The notes below the pieces were generated by a model. The model made no database searches. It saw only the letters and a program-made list of their open reading frames with translations, and was not told the origin of the DNA. A stretch of DNA of 64,000 bases, from contig NZ_JARFIK010000001.1 of the NCBI RefSeq assembly GCF_029076695.1, forward strand, positions 1,364,001 through 1,428,000. Direction: 5' to 3'. Shown here piece after piece: positions 8,730 through 16,986 of this stretch. Source of the stretch: Adlercreutzia equolifaciens. GTDB taxonomy: Bacteria > Actinomycetota > Coriobacteriia > Coriobacteriales > Eggerthellaceae. Position numbers and translations under genes: made by a program. How positions within the stretch are numbered: the stretch's first letter is position 1; every line of letters starts with the position of its first letter.

Positions 8730-9143
8730 CTACACCTGGGCGGCCAAGTCGGCCAGAGTGGTGGTGGCTAGCTCGTCTTCCAGGGCTTTTTGCGCTGCAT
8801 CCAGCTTTTGCCCAAGGATCGGTTTGATGTGGCGCCCCACGGGGCAGTCGGGATTGGGGGAGTCGTGGAAGTCGAAAAGCGAGCCGTTCACGGCCTCCAC
8901 CGCCTGGAATACGTCTAAGAGCGTGATGTCCTCCAGAGGGCGTCCCAGATGGGCGCCGCGCTGGCCTTGTCGCACTTCCACCAGGCCGGCAGCCTTCAGC
9001 TTCTGAAGCACTTGGCGAATGACGACAGGGTTGACGTTGACGCTGCCGGCGATGAAGTCCGATGTGGTGCGCTCGGCTCCGTCGAAGTAATCGATGCATA
9101 AAAGGGTATGCACGGCAATGGGAAAGCGCGTGGCAATTTTCAT
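8730..9143 (-). CDS. Rrf2-family transcriptional repressor
   Basis: This 137-residue protein carries an N-terminal winged helix typical of Rrf2: ATRFPIAVHTLLCIDYF, then a recognition-helix region NPVVIRQVLQKLKAAGLVEVRQGQRGAHLGRP. The three clustered cysteines of the IscR/NsrR iron-sulphur subgroup are absent; only C16 and a PDCPVG cysteine (about residue 100) are present. It therefore resembles the YwnA/CymR-like subgroup without a cluster. It is divergent from the NAD(P)-binding gene at 9298, an arrangement I recall for ywnA-ywnB in Bacillus. The intergenic region holds the 21-nt operator TTGTAA-N9-TTACAA, which also occurs at two other promoters in the window. Confidence 0.92.
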   Translation of the reverse strand: MKIATRFPIAVHTLLCIDYFDGAERTTSDFIAGSVNVNPVVIRQVLQKLKAAGLVEVRQGQRGAHLGRPLEDITLLDVFQAVEAVNGSLFDFHDSPNPDCPVGRHIKPILGQKLDAAQKALEDELATTTLADLAAQV

Positions 9144-9201
9144 GATCCCCCTCCGAAGTGCCGCGCAGAGGCGCGGCGGAATTGTTCGTTACTCAATAGT
9201 C

Positions 9202-9213
9202 ACTTATGTAAGT
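9202..9213. promoter_or_regulatory. Palindrome ACTTATGTAAGT near the Rrf2 transcription start
   Basis: This perfect 12-nt palindrome lies about 7 nt downstream of the minus-strand -10 box (9220-9225), so it overlaps the expected start of the Rrf2 transcript. It may be a secondary autoregulatory site. Confidence 0.45.
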
Positions 9214-9214
9214 A

Positions 9215-9243
9215 TTGACATTACATATCGTAAAGCCGATACT
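9215..9243 (+). promoter_or_regulatory. Promoter of the NAD(P)-binding protein gene
   Basis: A consensus -35 TTGACA (9215-9220) and a -10 GATACT (9238-9243) are separated by 17 nt. The 21-nt Rrf2-type operator begins 13 nt downstream of the -10, so a bound repressor would block the start region. Confidence 0.75.
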
Positions 9244-9248
9244 GTCAA
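9220..9248 (-). promoter_or_regulatory. Promoter of the Rrf2 gene
   Basis: On the minus strand, TTGACA (9248-9243) and TGTAAT (9225-9220) are 17 nt apart. This promoter is superimposed on the plus-strand promoter at 9215-9243, so the two directions probably compete for RNA polymerase. Confidence 0.65.
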
Positions 9249-9255
9249 GCGAAAG

Positions 9256-9276
9256 TTGTAATTGCGATAATTACAA
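9256..9276. promoter_or_regulatory. Rrf2-type operator TTGTAA-N9-TTACAA (copy 1)
   Basis: The two outer six-base arms are perfect inverted repeats 9 nt apart, and the symmetry extends two more bases inward on each side. It lies between the Rrf2 gene and the gene at 9298, downstream of the latter's -10. The same architecture recurs at 22284-22304 and 22467-22487. Confidence 0.75.
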
Positions 9277-9297
9277 ATTGAATCGAAAGGAGCCATT

Positions 9298-9939
9298 ATG
9301 AAAATTGCCGTAGTTGCTGCCAATGGTCGTGTCGGTCGTCTTGTTGTGGAGGAGGCCGTGAAGCGCGGCGAGGATGTTACCGCCATCGTGCGTGGTGAGA
9401 ACAAGACCTGCGCTCAGCATGTCATTCAGAAGGACATCATGGATCTGACCACCGATGATCTCAAGGACTTCGATGTTGTGGTGGATGCTTTCGGCACCTG
9501 GGCTCCCGAGACGCTCGACCAGCACTCTGCCACCATCAAGCATCTGGTTGACATCCTGGCGGGCACCGACGTGCGTCTGCTTATTGTGGGCGGCGCCGGC
9601 TCGCTGTACATGAACCCCGAGCATACGGTGCAGCTTATCGACACCCCCGATTTCCCCGACGAGTTCAAGCCCCTGGCCAGCGCCCAGAATGTGACGCTGG
9701 ACTTCCTGCGCGGCGTGGACGACGTCGAGTGGACCTTCGTGTCCCCGGCAGCCGACTTCCAGGCCGAGGGTGATCGCACGGGCGATTACATCCTGGCCGG
9801 CGAGGAGTTCACGGTCAACGACAAGGGCGAGTCCCAGATCAGCTATGCCGACTACGCCATTGCCATGGTGGACGAGGCCGAGCGCACCGGTACGCCCGAG
9901 GCGCATATTCGCGAGCGCATCAGCGTGGTGGGCAAGTAG
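9298..9939 (+). CDS. NAD(P)-binding Rossmann protein (YwnB-like, NmrA/SDR type)
   Basis: The 213-residue protein begins MKIAVVAANGRVGRLVVEEAVKRG, a Rossmann glycine motif (NGRVG) for NAD(P). IVGGAGSLYMNP at about 98-109 and TFVSPAADF at about 143-151 match the atypical short-chain dehydrogenase family that includes YwnB and YhfK. The canonical Tyr-x3-Lys catalytic pair is not evident, so it may be a redox sensor or a reductase with an unusual mechanism. RBS AAAGGAG precedes ATG 9298. It is probably repressed by the divergent Rrf2 protein. A terminator follows directly. Confidence 0.88.
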   Translation: MKIAVVAANGRVGRLVVEEAVKRGEDVTAIVRGENKTCAQHVIQKDIMDLTTDDLKDFDVVVDAFGTWAPETLDQHSATIKHLVDILAGTDVRLLIVGGAGSLYMNPEHTVQLIDTPDFPDEFKPLASAQNVTLDFLRGVDDVEWTFVSPAADFQAEGDRTGDYILAGEEFTVNDKGESQISYADYAIAMVDEAERTGTPEAHIRERISVVGK

Positions 9940-9969
9940 CACCTTCGCTAAAACAGGAGCAGCGTGTAA

Positions 9970-9999
9970 GGCGGTCGGACAAATCCGACCGCCTTTTTT
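9970..9999 (+). terminator. Rho-independent terminator
   Basis: Stem GGCGGTCGGA / TCCGACCGCC (9970-9979, 9984-9993), loop CAAA and six T residues: a classic intrinsic terminator for the gene ending at 9939. Confidence 0.95.
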
Positions 10000-10093
10000 C
10001 GTTCTCATCTGGAGGAATGTCTTCAGGCTATATTGTGTTAGACTGAAAATAATTATGGCCCCAAACGCTGAGGGAGCCAGAAGGCACGTAAGA

Positions 10094-10109
10094 AGCGGCG
10101 CAAGCCGCT
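10094..10109 (+). other. Hairpin in the ribosome-binding region of the LuxR gene
   Basis: AGCGGC-GCAA-GCCGCT is a perfect 6-bp stem with a tetraloop, ending 14 nt before ATG 10124. The region between holds only a weak GTGGGTGGG ribosome site, so the hairpin could affect translation. Confidence 0.5.
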
Positions 10110-10123
10110 AGTGGGTGGGTGGC

Positions 10124-11608
10124 ATGACCGAGATCAGCATTAAAAGTTTTGTAACGCGCAACAACGTCCTGACGGTGGGCGCGCTGTGCTTTCTCTGGTC
10201 CTGCTTCCGGCTTGACTCCTACGCCAATACGTTTCTCTCCGAAGCCGGTCAGCTCTTCTCGGCGGCCGACGCCTCGCTGTTCGACAACGTGTACACGGGC
10301 GTTCTGCTGCTGGGTTTTCTTGCCGTGCTCGGACTGGGGTTTTGGCGTGGCGCCCATCTGCTCAATCGCTGGGTTATCGGCGGCATGGGCGTGGCTGGGC
10401 TTGCTGGTATGGCATGGGTTGTGGCAAGCGCCCAGGAAGGCGATGTGCTTCTGGGCGTGATCGGCCTGGTGGCTACGGCACTTTTCGTGGCCTACGCCAC
10501 GGCTGCTTGTGGGGCAGCGACGGTGCAGGCCCCCTGCGGTGTGGCGGCGGTCAACGCCGTCGTCTCCTATGTGCTCTATGTGGTGCTGCTCTCCTGCTTC
10601 GGCGCTTTGGGCTTCGAGATGTCTTTGCTCGCTCCGCCGGTTATCGTGCTCTGTCTGCTGGGGCGCTGTGCCGGAGGCCCCGTGGCTGCGTGTACCATGC
10701 GCTCGCTCACCGAGCTTCCCTGGATTATGACGGTCTGCTCGGTGGCCCTTATCTATGTGGGGTCGTGGCTTTTGGGCGAGACGCTGGTAGGGTTTACCCC
10801 CAGCGCCTCCGATCTTCTGCAATTGCTGCTGCGCGTGATGTTCGTGGGCGTCGGGGCTTTGGTGCTCCTGCCCTTGGGCGTGGGGGCCTACTCTCAGCGT
10901 AAGCTCGTCATCGGCTTTGCCGGTCTCGTTATCCTTTATTGCGCCATTGCACTGCTGGCAGTGCTATTCCCTTCGTTCGTAAATGCGCTGCCGGCCAATA
11001 AGGCGCTCTTCCGCATGTTCCTCTGGGTAGCGCTGGCCTACACGGTGGCGGGCAAGGGCCTTTCTCCCTATCCGGCTTTTTGCGTGTACGGCATTGCCGT
11101 GGTGTGCTTTTCCCATCCGCTCACCTCGGGTCTTATTCATGGGCAGGGCTTCCTCCACGGGCTGCTGCAGAGCCCGGAAGCCGTTCCGGTGGTGTCCGTA
11201 GCGCTGTTCCTCGCGGTAACGTTGGCAGTGGTGCTGCTGGTACGCTGGTATCTGACAGCGCGTCCCGGGGCCACCCCTTCGGCCTCCCAAGGGGCAGGGG
11301 AGTGCGCGGGCGTCGAGCTGCACTGCGAGACGTGTGCTGCGTGCTGCGAGGGTCGTCTTGCTCCGGCTGACCCCATCCAGCTGGCTCGCGAGCGCGTGGA
11401 GCGAGCCGCCGTCCACAAGGATCTGACGGCGCGAGAAGAAGAGGTGGCGGTTCTGGCCTACCGCGGCTTCAGCGCCAAAGGCATTGCCGAGGAACTGTAT
11501 CTGTCCGAGTCGACGGTGCGCGGGTATCTGGGCCATGTGTACCGCAAGATGGGGGTGCATCGAAAGCAAGAGCTCATCGAAGTGGTCGATGCGCTCAATG
11601 AAATATAA
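10124..11608 (+). CDS. Membrane-spanning LuxR-family regulator with cysteine-rich linker
   Basis: This 494-residue protein has about twelve membrane segments over residues 12-375 and a C-terminal LuxR helix-turn-helix. The HTH begins LTAREEEVAVLAYRGFSAKG and continues with a recognition helix in LYLSESTVRGYLGHVYRK. ATG 10124 is preferred; an in-frame GTG at 10115 is possible. An unusual cysteine group, C394, C401, C404, C407 and C408, lies in the linker between membrane and DNA-binding domains and could bind a metal or respond to redox state (inference). The gene lies directly before the AprA-like flavoprotein at 11768 in the same direction and probably controls it. Confidence 0.88.
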   Translation: MTEISIKSFVTRNNVLTVGALCFLWSCFRLDSYANTFLSEAGQLFSAADASLFDNVYTGVLLLGFLAVLGLGFWRGAHLLNRWVIGGMGVAGLAGMAWVVASAQEGDVLLGVIGLVATALFVAYATAACGAATVQAPCGVAAVNAVVSYVLYVVLLSCFGALGFEMSLLAPPVIVLCLLGRCAGGPVAACTMRSLTELPWIMTVCSVALIYVGSWLLGETLVGFTPSASDLLQLLLRVMFVGVGALVLLPLGVGAYSQRKLVIGFAGLVILYCAIALLAVLFPSFVNALPANKALFRMFLWVALAYTVAGKGLSPYPAFCVYGIAVVCFSHPLTSGLIHGQGFLHGLLQSPEAVPVVSVALFLAVTLAVVLLVRWYLTARPGATPSASQGAGECAGVELHCETCAACCEGRLAPADPIQLARERVERAAVHKDLTAREEEVAVLAYRGFSAKGIAEELYLSESTVRGYLGHVYRKMGVHRKQELIEVVDALNEI

Positions 11609-11767
11609 AACCCCAGATCATTTGAGCGTTTAGGTGGTTTTGTTGGTGGTAGTGCAACCAAAATCGTAGGTTTTGGCGGTCGTTTGCCGAGGTTCTTTCT
11701 CCTATGGTCTTTCTCGTCGCCTGGAGGGGCGGCAGGAAAAGGAAAGACAAGATTTGGAGGAGTAACT

Positions 11768-13774
11768 ATGAACGGATACGAATCCGCCAAGATGGCCCAG
11801 GGCGCCTACGGGGTGACCCGAAGGAACTTCCTTGCGGGCGCCGGCGCGGCCATGGCGGCCACGGCGCTGGGCATGGCTGGATGCGCGCCTTCCACGCAGG
11901 CGCCGGCCGATGGCGACGAGGCGGCCGATGCGCTGGCCTCGACGGGCGAGACCACCTCGGCGCGCACGAGCGGCATTTCCGACGAGCTGGGTTTTCCCGG
12001 TGAAGAGGCGGCTCCCAGCGAAACCTCGTACGAGTGCGACATCTTGGTAGTCGGTGCCGGCTGGGCCGGTCTCCATGCCGCTGTGCGCTCTGCCCGCGCC
12101 GGCGCGAAGGTCATCTGCGTGGACAAGGGCAAGCCGGGCTATTCGGGTTTGGCGCCGTTCTCCAACAGCACCACCTGGTTCGATGAGAACTTCGACGATT
12201 TCGAGGGCTCGGTAAACCACGACCAGATGACGGGCGAGTACATTGCCAACCTCGATTGGCTGCGCATGTACATCAACGCTACGCCCGATGCCTGGGCGCT
12301 CAATGACGAACTGGGCATCTGCGAGCAGTACAACAGCGGCATTGCCGATGGCTATGAGCATGATCAGGAGTACGACTACTTCGAGCAGTACCGCGACACC
12401 TCGAGCCGTCATGCGAAGTGGCTGCCGGCGTTGGAGGACAACGGCGTGCAAGTACTCACCCACACCATGCTCACTGACGTGGTAACCGAGGACGGCCGCG
12501 TGACGGGCGCCATCGGCTTCCAGTTCCGCAGCTCGACGGTCATCTCCATCTCCGCCAAGGCCGTTATCCTGTGCACGGGCCCCAGCTCCATTCGCTCGGC
12601 CGGCTATCCTACTTCTGGCAACACCTTCGACGGCGAGTACATCGCCTACAATCTGGGCCTGACCATTCTGGGCAAGGAGTTCGACGACTTCCATCAGACC
12701 AACTCCTGGGCCGCCGGCGACACATCCTACAACTGCCTGTGGGACTACGTGCAGCCCATCAATCCTGTTGCCATCTTCAACTGCAAAAACGACAAGGAAG
12801 TCATCGATAACTACGTTATCGGCAAGGGCAACTTCATGATCCGCAGCCGCGTGAACCAGGCCCTGGAGGGCGTGGCGGCCTGCGACGGCACGGGCCTGAA
12901 GGGCGATCACAGCCCCGAGCCGGCCGAGGGCGACCCGCGCTACACCGACTACCTGACCAACACCCAGGAGCTCACGGCTGAGACGAAGGCCGACATCTAC
13001 GGTATCGCAGCCGGCATGAACGCCCATATGTGCGGCGGCGTGTACTGCGGATGGGACGACATGGACGGCAAGACCAGCGTGCCCGGCCTGTACGTGGCCG
13101 GCGACGGCACCTACGGCGCCATGTTCCTGGGCGCTATGTACTCCCTGGGCTGCACCACGTCCACCGGCTGCTCGGTTATGGGCGATCGCTCGGCTGCTGC
13201 CGCTGTGGAGTACATCAAGGACGTGGAGCAGGTGCCGGTGTCCCAGGAGAAGATCGACGCGGCCACCGAGGAGATCTTCGCTCCCTCCAAGCTGGAGAAG
13301 GGCTTCGATCCGAGCTGGGCCCGCGATATTCTGAATGCCACCATGATTGCGCCGCAGGTTCATCTGGCTCGTACCGAGGAAACCCTGGCCGCCGCCCTCA
13401 ACCAGGTGGAATGGCTGCGCGACCGCGTTGTGCCGAAGCTGATGGGCTACACGGGCCACGATCTGCGCCTGTGCATGGAAATGAAGCACAAGGTGCTGGC
13501 CAGCGAACTGAAGCTGCGCGTGCAGATGGCGCGCAAGGAGAGCCGCGGTATGCACTACCGCATCGACTTCCCCTATCGAGACGATGAGAACTTCCTGTGC
13601 TACATGGGTGTGCGCAAGGGAGACGACGGCAACCCGGTGGTAGAGAAGGTGGAGATCCCCGACGAGTGGAAGGGCGACACCTCTTTGGACTACACCGACC
13701 GGTACCTGTGGCGTTTCCCCGGCGAGGAGGAGGCCCTGGGGCTTCCCAAGGAAGAGAAGAAGGGCGACCGCTAG
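11768..13774 (+). CDS. Tat-exported AprA/SdhA-like FAD lipoprotein
   Basis: The 668-residue flavoprotein starts at ATG 11768 behind TTGGAGGAG. A Tat motif TRRNFLAG (17-24) is followed by a lipobox ending at Cys39 (MAGC), so it is predicted to be a Tat lipoprotein. FAD binding is shown by DILVVGAGWAGLHAA near residue 90 and GLYVAGDGTYGAMFLGAMYS near 443. Unlike the other flavoproteins here it has the helical C-terminal domain of succinate dehydrogenase, L-aspartate oxidase and adenylylsulfate reductase, with KESRGMHYRIDFPYRDDENF at about 587-606. It is followed at 46 nt by a two-cluster ferredoxin, the same subunit pairing as AprAB. The substrate is unknown. True AprA is cytoplasmic, so export points to a different role. 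Confidence 0.87.
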   Translation: MNGYESAKMAQGAYGVTRRNFLAGAGAAMAATALGMAGCAPSTQAPADGDEAADALASTGETTSARTSGISDELGFPGEEAAPSETSYECDILVVGAGWAGLHAAVRSARAGAKVICVDKGKPGYSGLAPFSNSTTWFDENFDDFEGSVNHDQMTGEYIANLDWLRMYINATPDAWALNDELGICEQYNSGIADGYEHDQEYDYFEQYRDTSSRHAKWLPALEDNGVQVLTHTMLTDVVTEDGRVTGAIGFQFRSSTVISISAKAVILCTGPSSIRSAGYPTSGNTFDGEYIAYNLGLTILGKEFDDFHQTNSWAAGDTSYNCLWDYVQPINPVAIFNCKNDKEVIDNYVIGKGNFMIRSRVNQALEGVAACDGTGLKGDHSPEPAEGDPRYTDYLTNTQELTAETKADIYGIAAGMNAHMCGGVYCGWDDMDGKTSVPGLYVAGDGTYGAMFLGAMYSLGCTTSTGCSVMGDRSAAAAVEYIKDVEQVPVSQEKIDAATEEIFAPSKLEKGFDPSWARDILNATMIAPQVHLARTEETLAAALNQVEWLRDRVVPKLMGYTGHDLRLCMEMKHKVLASELKLRVQMARKESRGMHYRIDFPYRDDENFLCYMGVRKGDDGNPVVEKVEIPDEWKGDTSLDYTDRYLWRFPGEEEALGLPKEEKKGDR

Positions 13775-13820
13775 GCGCCGACCCAACGTAGTATTCGGCC
13801 TTGAATGGAGGAGATCCGAA

Positions 13821-14099
13821 ATGAGCGTTATTCGCAAGAACCTCGATGATTGCATTGGGTGCAAGACATGCACCGAAATATGCCCCATGGACGTGTTTTA
13901 TTTCAACGACGACGAGATGAAGTCGGTCATGCTGTATCCGGAAAACTGCCAGAGCTGCGGTCAGTGCTACCTGTACTGCCAGGGTCGCTCTCTGGGCATG
14001 TCCACCTCCCAGTACGGCTTCGCCATCACGGCTGGCCGCGCCCTGCGCACCTTCACCGAGCTGATGCCGGAGGAAGAGGAAAAGAGCTGGGGCAAGTAA
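13821..14099 (+). CDS. Two-cluster 4Fe-4S ferredoxin (AprB-like), partner of the preceding flavoprotein
   Basis: This 92-residue protein contains CIGCKTCTEICP (11-22) and CQSCGQCYLYCQ (about 43-54), the two 4-cysteine groups for two [4Fe-4S] clusters. The final Pro of the second motif is replaced by Gln. A short C-terminal extension rich in Glu follows. It starts at ATG 13821 behind GGAGGAG and forms a two-gene operon with the AprA/SdhA-like protein. It has no signal peptide. It either travels through Tat bound to its partner or delivers electrons on the cytoplasmic side. Confidence 0.88.
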   Translation: MSVIRKNLDDCIGCKTCTEICPMDVFYFNDDEMKSVMLYPENCQSCGQCYLYCQGRSLGMSTSQYGFAITAGRALRTFTELMPEEEEKSWGK

Positions 14100-14165
14100 G
14101 CGCGCTGTTCTCGGCTGTGCGCCTCTCCCTCCCGTTCTTACCCAGCGCATAAGCCGTCTGCAGAG

Positions 14166-14196
14166 AAAAGGCCGCGTTCCCGAAACGCGGCCTTTT
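14166..14196 (+). terminator. Rho-independent terminator
   Basis: A 13-bp stem AAAAGGCCGCGTT / AACGCGGCCTTTT with a 5-nt loop is followed by T and C residues. It terminates the flavoprotein-ferredoxin operon. Confidence 0.9.
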
Positions 14197-14208
14197 TCTT
14201 TGCGCGGC

Positions 14209-14227
14209 TTACAACGCTCCGTTGTAA
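14209..14227. promoter_or_regulatory. Operator-like palindrome TTACAAC-N5-GTTGTAA
   Basis: A perfect 7-N5-7 inverted repeat lies 91 nt before the flavoprotein gene at 14318. A palindrome with the same ACAAC-N5-GTTGT core lies before the paralogous gene at 18672, which suggests a common regulator. Confidence 0.6.
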
Positions 14228-14317
14228 AAGCCACAAGCAAAGGCTTATTCCGCGGGAAAGGTTGATGCTCTTACACTGCTTTTGTGAGGGATATTATTCT
14301 CAACTAAGGAGGAATGA

Positions 14318-15949
14318 ATGACTGTGGAGAATCTCTTGCAGGAGGAAGGCGGCCTTTCCCGTCGCAGCTTCCTGACGGGCGGTGCGGTGCTGGGAGGCGC
14401 CGTGGCCCTGGGCGCGCTGGCTGGATGCTCTCCGGCGGCCGAGCAGACAACGACGTCTGGCGATGATGAGCTGCCGGCTACGGGCGACAGCGCCGCGGCC
14501 GACAAGAACATCGTCGAGACTATCGACCACGACATCGTGGTGCTGGGCGGCGGCTGGTCCGGTCTGGCCGCTACCGTCGAGGCGGCCGAGCAGGGCGCCG
14601 ACGTGGTGCTCATCGAGCGCGACCAGATGCTGGGCGGCACCATGTCCTTCACCGAGGGCATGTTCGGTGTGAACAGCTCGCTGCAGAAGCAGCAGGGCGT
14701 GCCGGAGTACAACCTGAACGAGCTCATTTTCGAGGAGCAGGAATTTGCCCACTATCTGACCGATTACTGGGGATACAAGGACTTCTTCGAGATGTCCGGC
14801 GAAAACATCGACTGGATGATGGCCCACGGCACCGAGTTCGGTGGCGTGGACAACTCCAACGGCGCCGGCAAGTTCGACGTGTTCCACTGGTGGAAGGACG
14901 GCTCCGGCTCCCAGGCCATGCAGGGCCTGGCCGATACCGTGGAGAAGCTGGGTGTAGAGGTGCGCCTGGGCGCCCGTGCCACCGAGCTGATTATCGACGA
15001 GTCCGGTCGCGTGACGGGCGCCTATGTCATGCTTGACGAGGACGGCACCGAGTATCTGCAGGTCAACGCTAAGGCGGTTATTATCGCCACCGGCGGCCTG
15101 TCGGGCAATCTCGATATGGTGGCCGAGCTGCTGGGCATCGACACTACCTACTCTTATACGCCGACGGGCGCGTTGTGCACCGGCGACGGCTACAACATGG
15201 CCAAGCAGGCCGGTGCCGGTCCGGCTTCCATCTGCTCGCTGCAAAGCGCCTTTGTCTACGGTGCGGGCACGGAGCTGTCCGGTGTGGCGGCCCACCACTT
15301 CATGATCATGGTCAACCCTGAGGGCGAGCGCTTTATGCGCGAGGACCTGGCCGACGCTGTCGACCTGAACATGGCCACGAACGCTATTGCCGGCCAGGGC
15401 GCGGTGCACACTATCATCGACCAGGCGAACATCGACAAGTTCATGACCGAGGGCACCTACCTTCCCTACATGTTCGGTCCGGAAGTGGGCACGAAGCTGG
15501 AGAATCTCCAGAGCGAGATCGACGGGGCCATCGAGGCTGAGGCCGGTTCGGTGTTCAAGGCCGATACGCTGGAGGACCTGGCCGCTCAGATGGGTGTGCC
15601 CACCGACGTCTTCCTGCAGACCATCGAAACCTACAACGGCTACTGCGATGCGGGCGAGGATGCCGACTTCGGCACCGATCCCCAGTACCTGCGCAAGGTG
15701 GAGACGGCTCCCTTCTACGCCGTGCGCCAGGATTTCCAGACTACGAAGTCCATCGGCGGCTACAAGGTGAATCGCCGCAACGAGGTCATCGACGCGACGC
15801 GCAAGGCCATTCCTGGCCTCTACGCTGCGGGCATGGACGGCTGCAACATGTACACCGACACCTACAACATCTCGGTGCCGGGCGGCAACTCGGGCTACTG
15901 CTGCTACTCGGGGCGCAACGCTGCTCAGAATGCTATCGCCAGCCTGTAA
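14318..15949 (+). CDS. Tat-exported flavoprotein reductase, lipoprotein (FAD-binding fumarate/urocanate reductase family)
   Basis: The 543-residue protein starts at ATG 14318 behind AAGGAGG. A Tat motif SRRSFLTGG and a lipobox LAGC (Cys about 36) predict export and lipid anchoring. The FAD-binding motif DIVVLGGGWSGLAATVEA and the C-terminal IPGLYAAGMDGCNMYTDTYN place it in the flavocytochrome c/fumarate reductase family. It lacks both a haem domain and the FMN-binding domain of urocanate reductase, so its electrons must come from a separate protein. It is clearly paralogous to 18672-20285; both share FTEGMFG, an EEQE-AH-TD block and GKFD-FHWWK. A LysR gene follows at 33 nt. The acceptor is unknown. 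Confidence 0.9.
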   Translation: MTVENLLQEEGGLSRRSFLTGGAVLGGAVALGALAGCSPAAEQTTTSGDDELPATGDSAAADKNIVETIDHDIVVLGGGWSGLAATVEAAEQGADVVLIERDQMLGGTMSFTEGMFGVNSSLQKQQGVPEYNLNELIFEEQEFAHYLTDYWGYKDFFEMSGENIDWMMAHGTEFGGVDNSNGAGKFDVFHWWKDGSGSQAMQGLADTVEKLGVEVRLGARATELIIDESGRVTGAYVMLDEDGTEYLQVNAKAVIIATGGLSGNLDMVAELLGIDTTYSYTPTGALCTGDGYNMAKQAGAGPASICSLQSAFVYGAGTELSGVAAHHFMIMVNPEGERFMREDLADAVDLNMATNAIAGQGAVHTIIDQANIDKFMTEGTYLPYMFGPEVGTKLENLQSEIDGAIEAEAGSVFKADTLEDLAAQMGVPTDVFLQTIETYNGYCDAGEDADFGTDPQYLRKVETAPFYAVRQDFQTTKSIGGYKVNRRNEVIDATRKAIPGLYAAGMDGCNMYTDTYNISVPGGNSGYCCYSGRNAAQNAIASL

Positions 15950-15969
15950 GGATCTTACTTACAATGTGT

Positions 15970-15975
15970 TAAACT
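15970..15975 (+). promoter_or_regulatory. Possible -10 box of the LysR gene, leaderless arrangement
   Basis: TAAACT ends 7 nt before ATG 15983, and no Shine-Dalgarno sequence is present between them. If used, transcription would start at or next to the ATG. No good -35 box is visible. Confidence 0.35.
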
Positions 15976-15982
15976 ATCTCCC

Positions 15983-16873
15983 ATGGAGATAAAACACATC
16001 AACAGCTTTCGAGCGGTGTATCAGGAGCGCAGCCTGTCAAGGGCGGCCAAGTCGCTGTTCATCAGCCAACAGGCCTTGTCGAAGCAAATGGCCGCCCTTG
16101 AGCAGGAGCTGGGCGTGACTCTGTTCGAGCGCACCAGCGCCGGCATGGAGCCCACGCCCCTGGGCACGTTCCTCTTTGAAGATACCGAGCGCCTCGTCAG
16201 GGAGTACGACGAGGCGCTCGCTCGTTTCGAGGAGGCAAAGCGGGCGGTGGGCGCCCAGGTGACGTTGTGCGTCGAAAAGGGGCTTTTGCGCAATCGCCCT
16301 GATGCCATGCCTGCCATTGTGCAGGAGTGCGCGGCGTCCGCGCGCCACCCTTTTCGGCTCATCGTGGACGATCTGGACGGCGATGAGTGTCGCATCGACG
16401 TGCAGAGCGGGGCGCGCAGCTTGGGGCTCGTGGTGTCCAGCGGGGGAGCGGATGTGGGAGAGCACGCGGCCAAGCTGACCGACGTGAAGGTGTTCCTTGC
16501 CCTGAAGCGCGACCTTCCCCTTGCCCAGAAAGACACGCTGACGCCTGCGGATATCGCCACAATTAACATGCCGGTTCCCAATGAGGTAACCCGTGCGTGG
16601 ATCGATACGGTGCTGGCAGACTACGGCTGCGCGCAGCCTCCGCAGTTCGTGCCACAGGCGCGCGACACCATGAACCTCGACGGATTCGTGCTTACCTACT
16701 GCGATGGTGTGGCCAGCTGGCAGAGCCTCCTGTTCGAGGGCACGCGGGAGAAGCTTCGCTTTTATCCCATCGGCAAGGTGGGACTCTACCTGATGCGCTC
16801 TCCGTTTTTCTACGACGACGAGGCCGTCGACGTGCTGCGCGAGGCCCTCGCCCCCTATCTTTCCATCGTGTAG
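15983..16873 (+). CDS. LysR-family transcriptional regulator
   Basis: This 296-residue protein has the LysR N-terminal winged helix: FRAVYQERSLSRAAKSLFISQQALSKQMAALEQELGVTLFER at about residues 9-50. An effector-binding domain follows. It sits between two paralogous flavoprotein genes and an MFS gene, all in the same direction, and likely regulates one or more of them. The start lacks a visible ribosome site and may be leaderless. Confidence 0.93.
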   Translation: MEIKHINSFRAVYQERSLSRAAKSLFISQQALSKQMAALEQELGVTLFERTSAGMEPTPLGTFLFEDTERLVREYDEALARFEEAKRAVGAQVTLCVEKGLLRNRPDAMPAIVQECAASARHPFRLIVDDLDGDECRIDVQSGARSLGLVVSSGGADVGEHAAKLTDVKVFLALKRDLPLAQKDTLTPADIATINMPVPNEVTRAWIDTVLADYGCAQPPQFVPQARDTMNLDGFVLTYCDGVASWQSLLFEGTREKLRFYPIGKVGLYLMRSPFFYDDEAVDVLREALAPYLSIV

Positions 16874-16965
16874 GGCGCGGGAGAAGGCGGGGGAGGCGCA
16901 ACCGCCGTTCCCGCGCCGGTTCCCCCCATTCGTTGGTTAGCCGAGGGTTCACTGGGTGTCAATTT

Positions 16966-16986
16966 TTGTAACATATAGCCCTACAA
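16966..16986. promoter_or_regulatory. Rrf2-type operator, one mismatch (copy 4)
   Basis: TTGTAA-N9-CTACAA matches the shared operator in 11 of 12 arm bases. It lies 88 nt before the start of the MFS gene in a 201-nt gap. The gap also contains a GC-rich stretch just after the LysR gene. Confidence 0.5.

Noticed and set aside
11702-13888. Long antisense frame over the AprA-like gene
   Set aside because: Shadow of the strongly supported plus-strand flavoprotein; low-complexity Val/Ala/His/Arg composition.
11768-14099. Adenylylsulfate reductase AprAB for dissimilatory sulfate reduction
   Set aside because: The Tat lipoprotein signal and the lack of sat, qmo or dsr genes nearby argue against this. 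Only the subunit pairing and C-terminal domain are similar.
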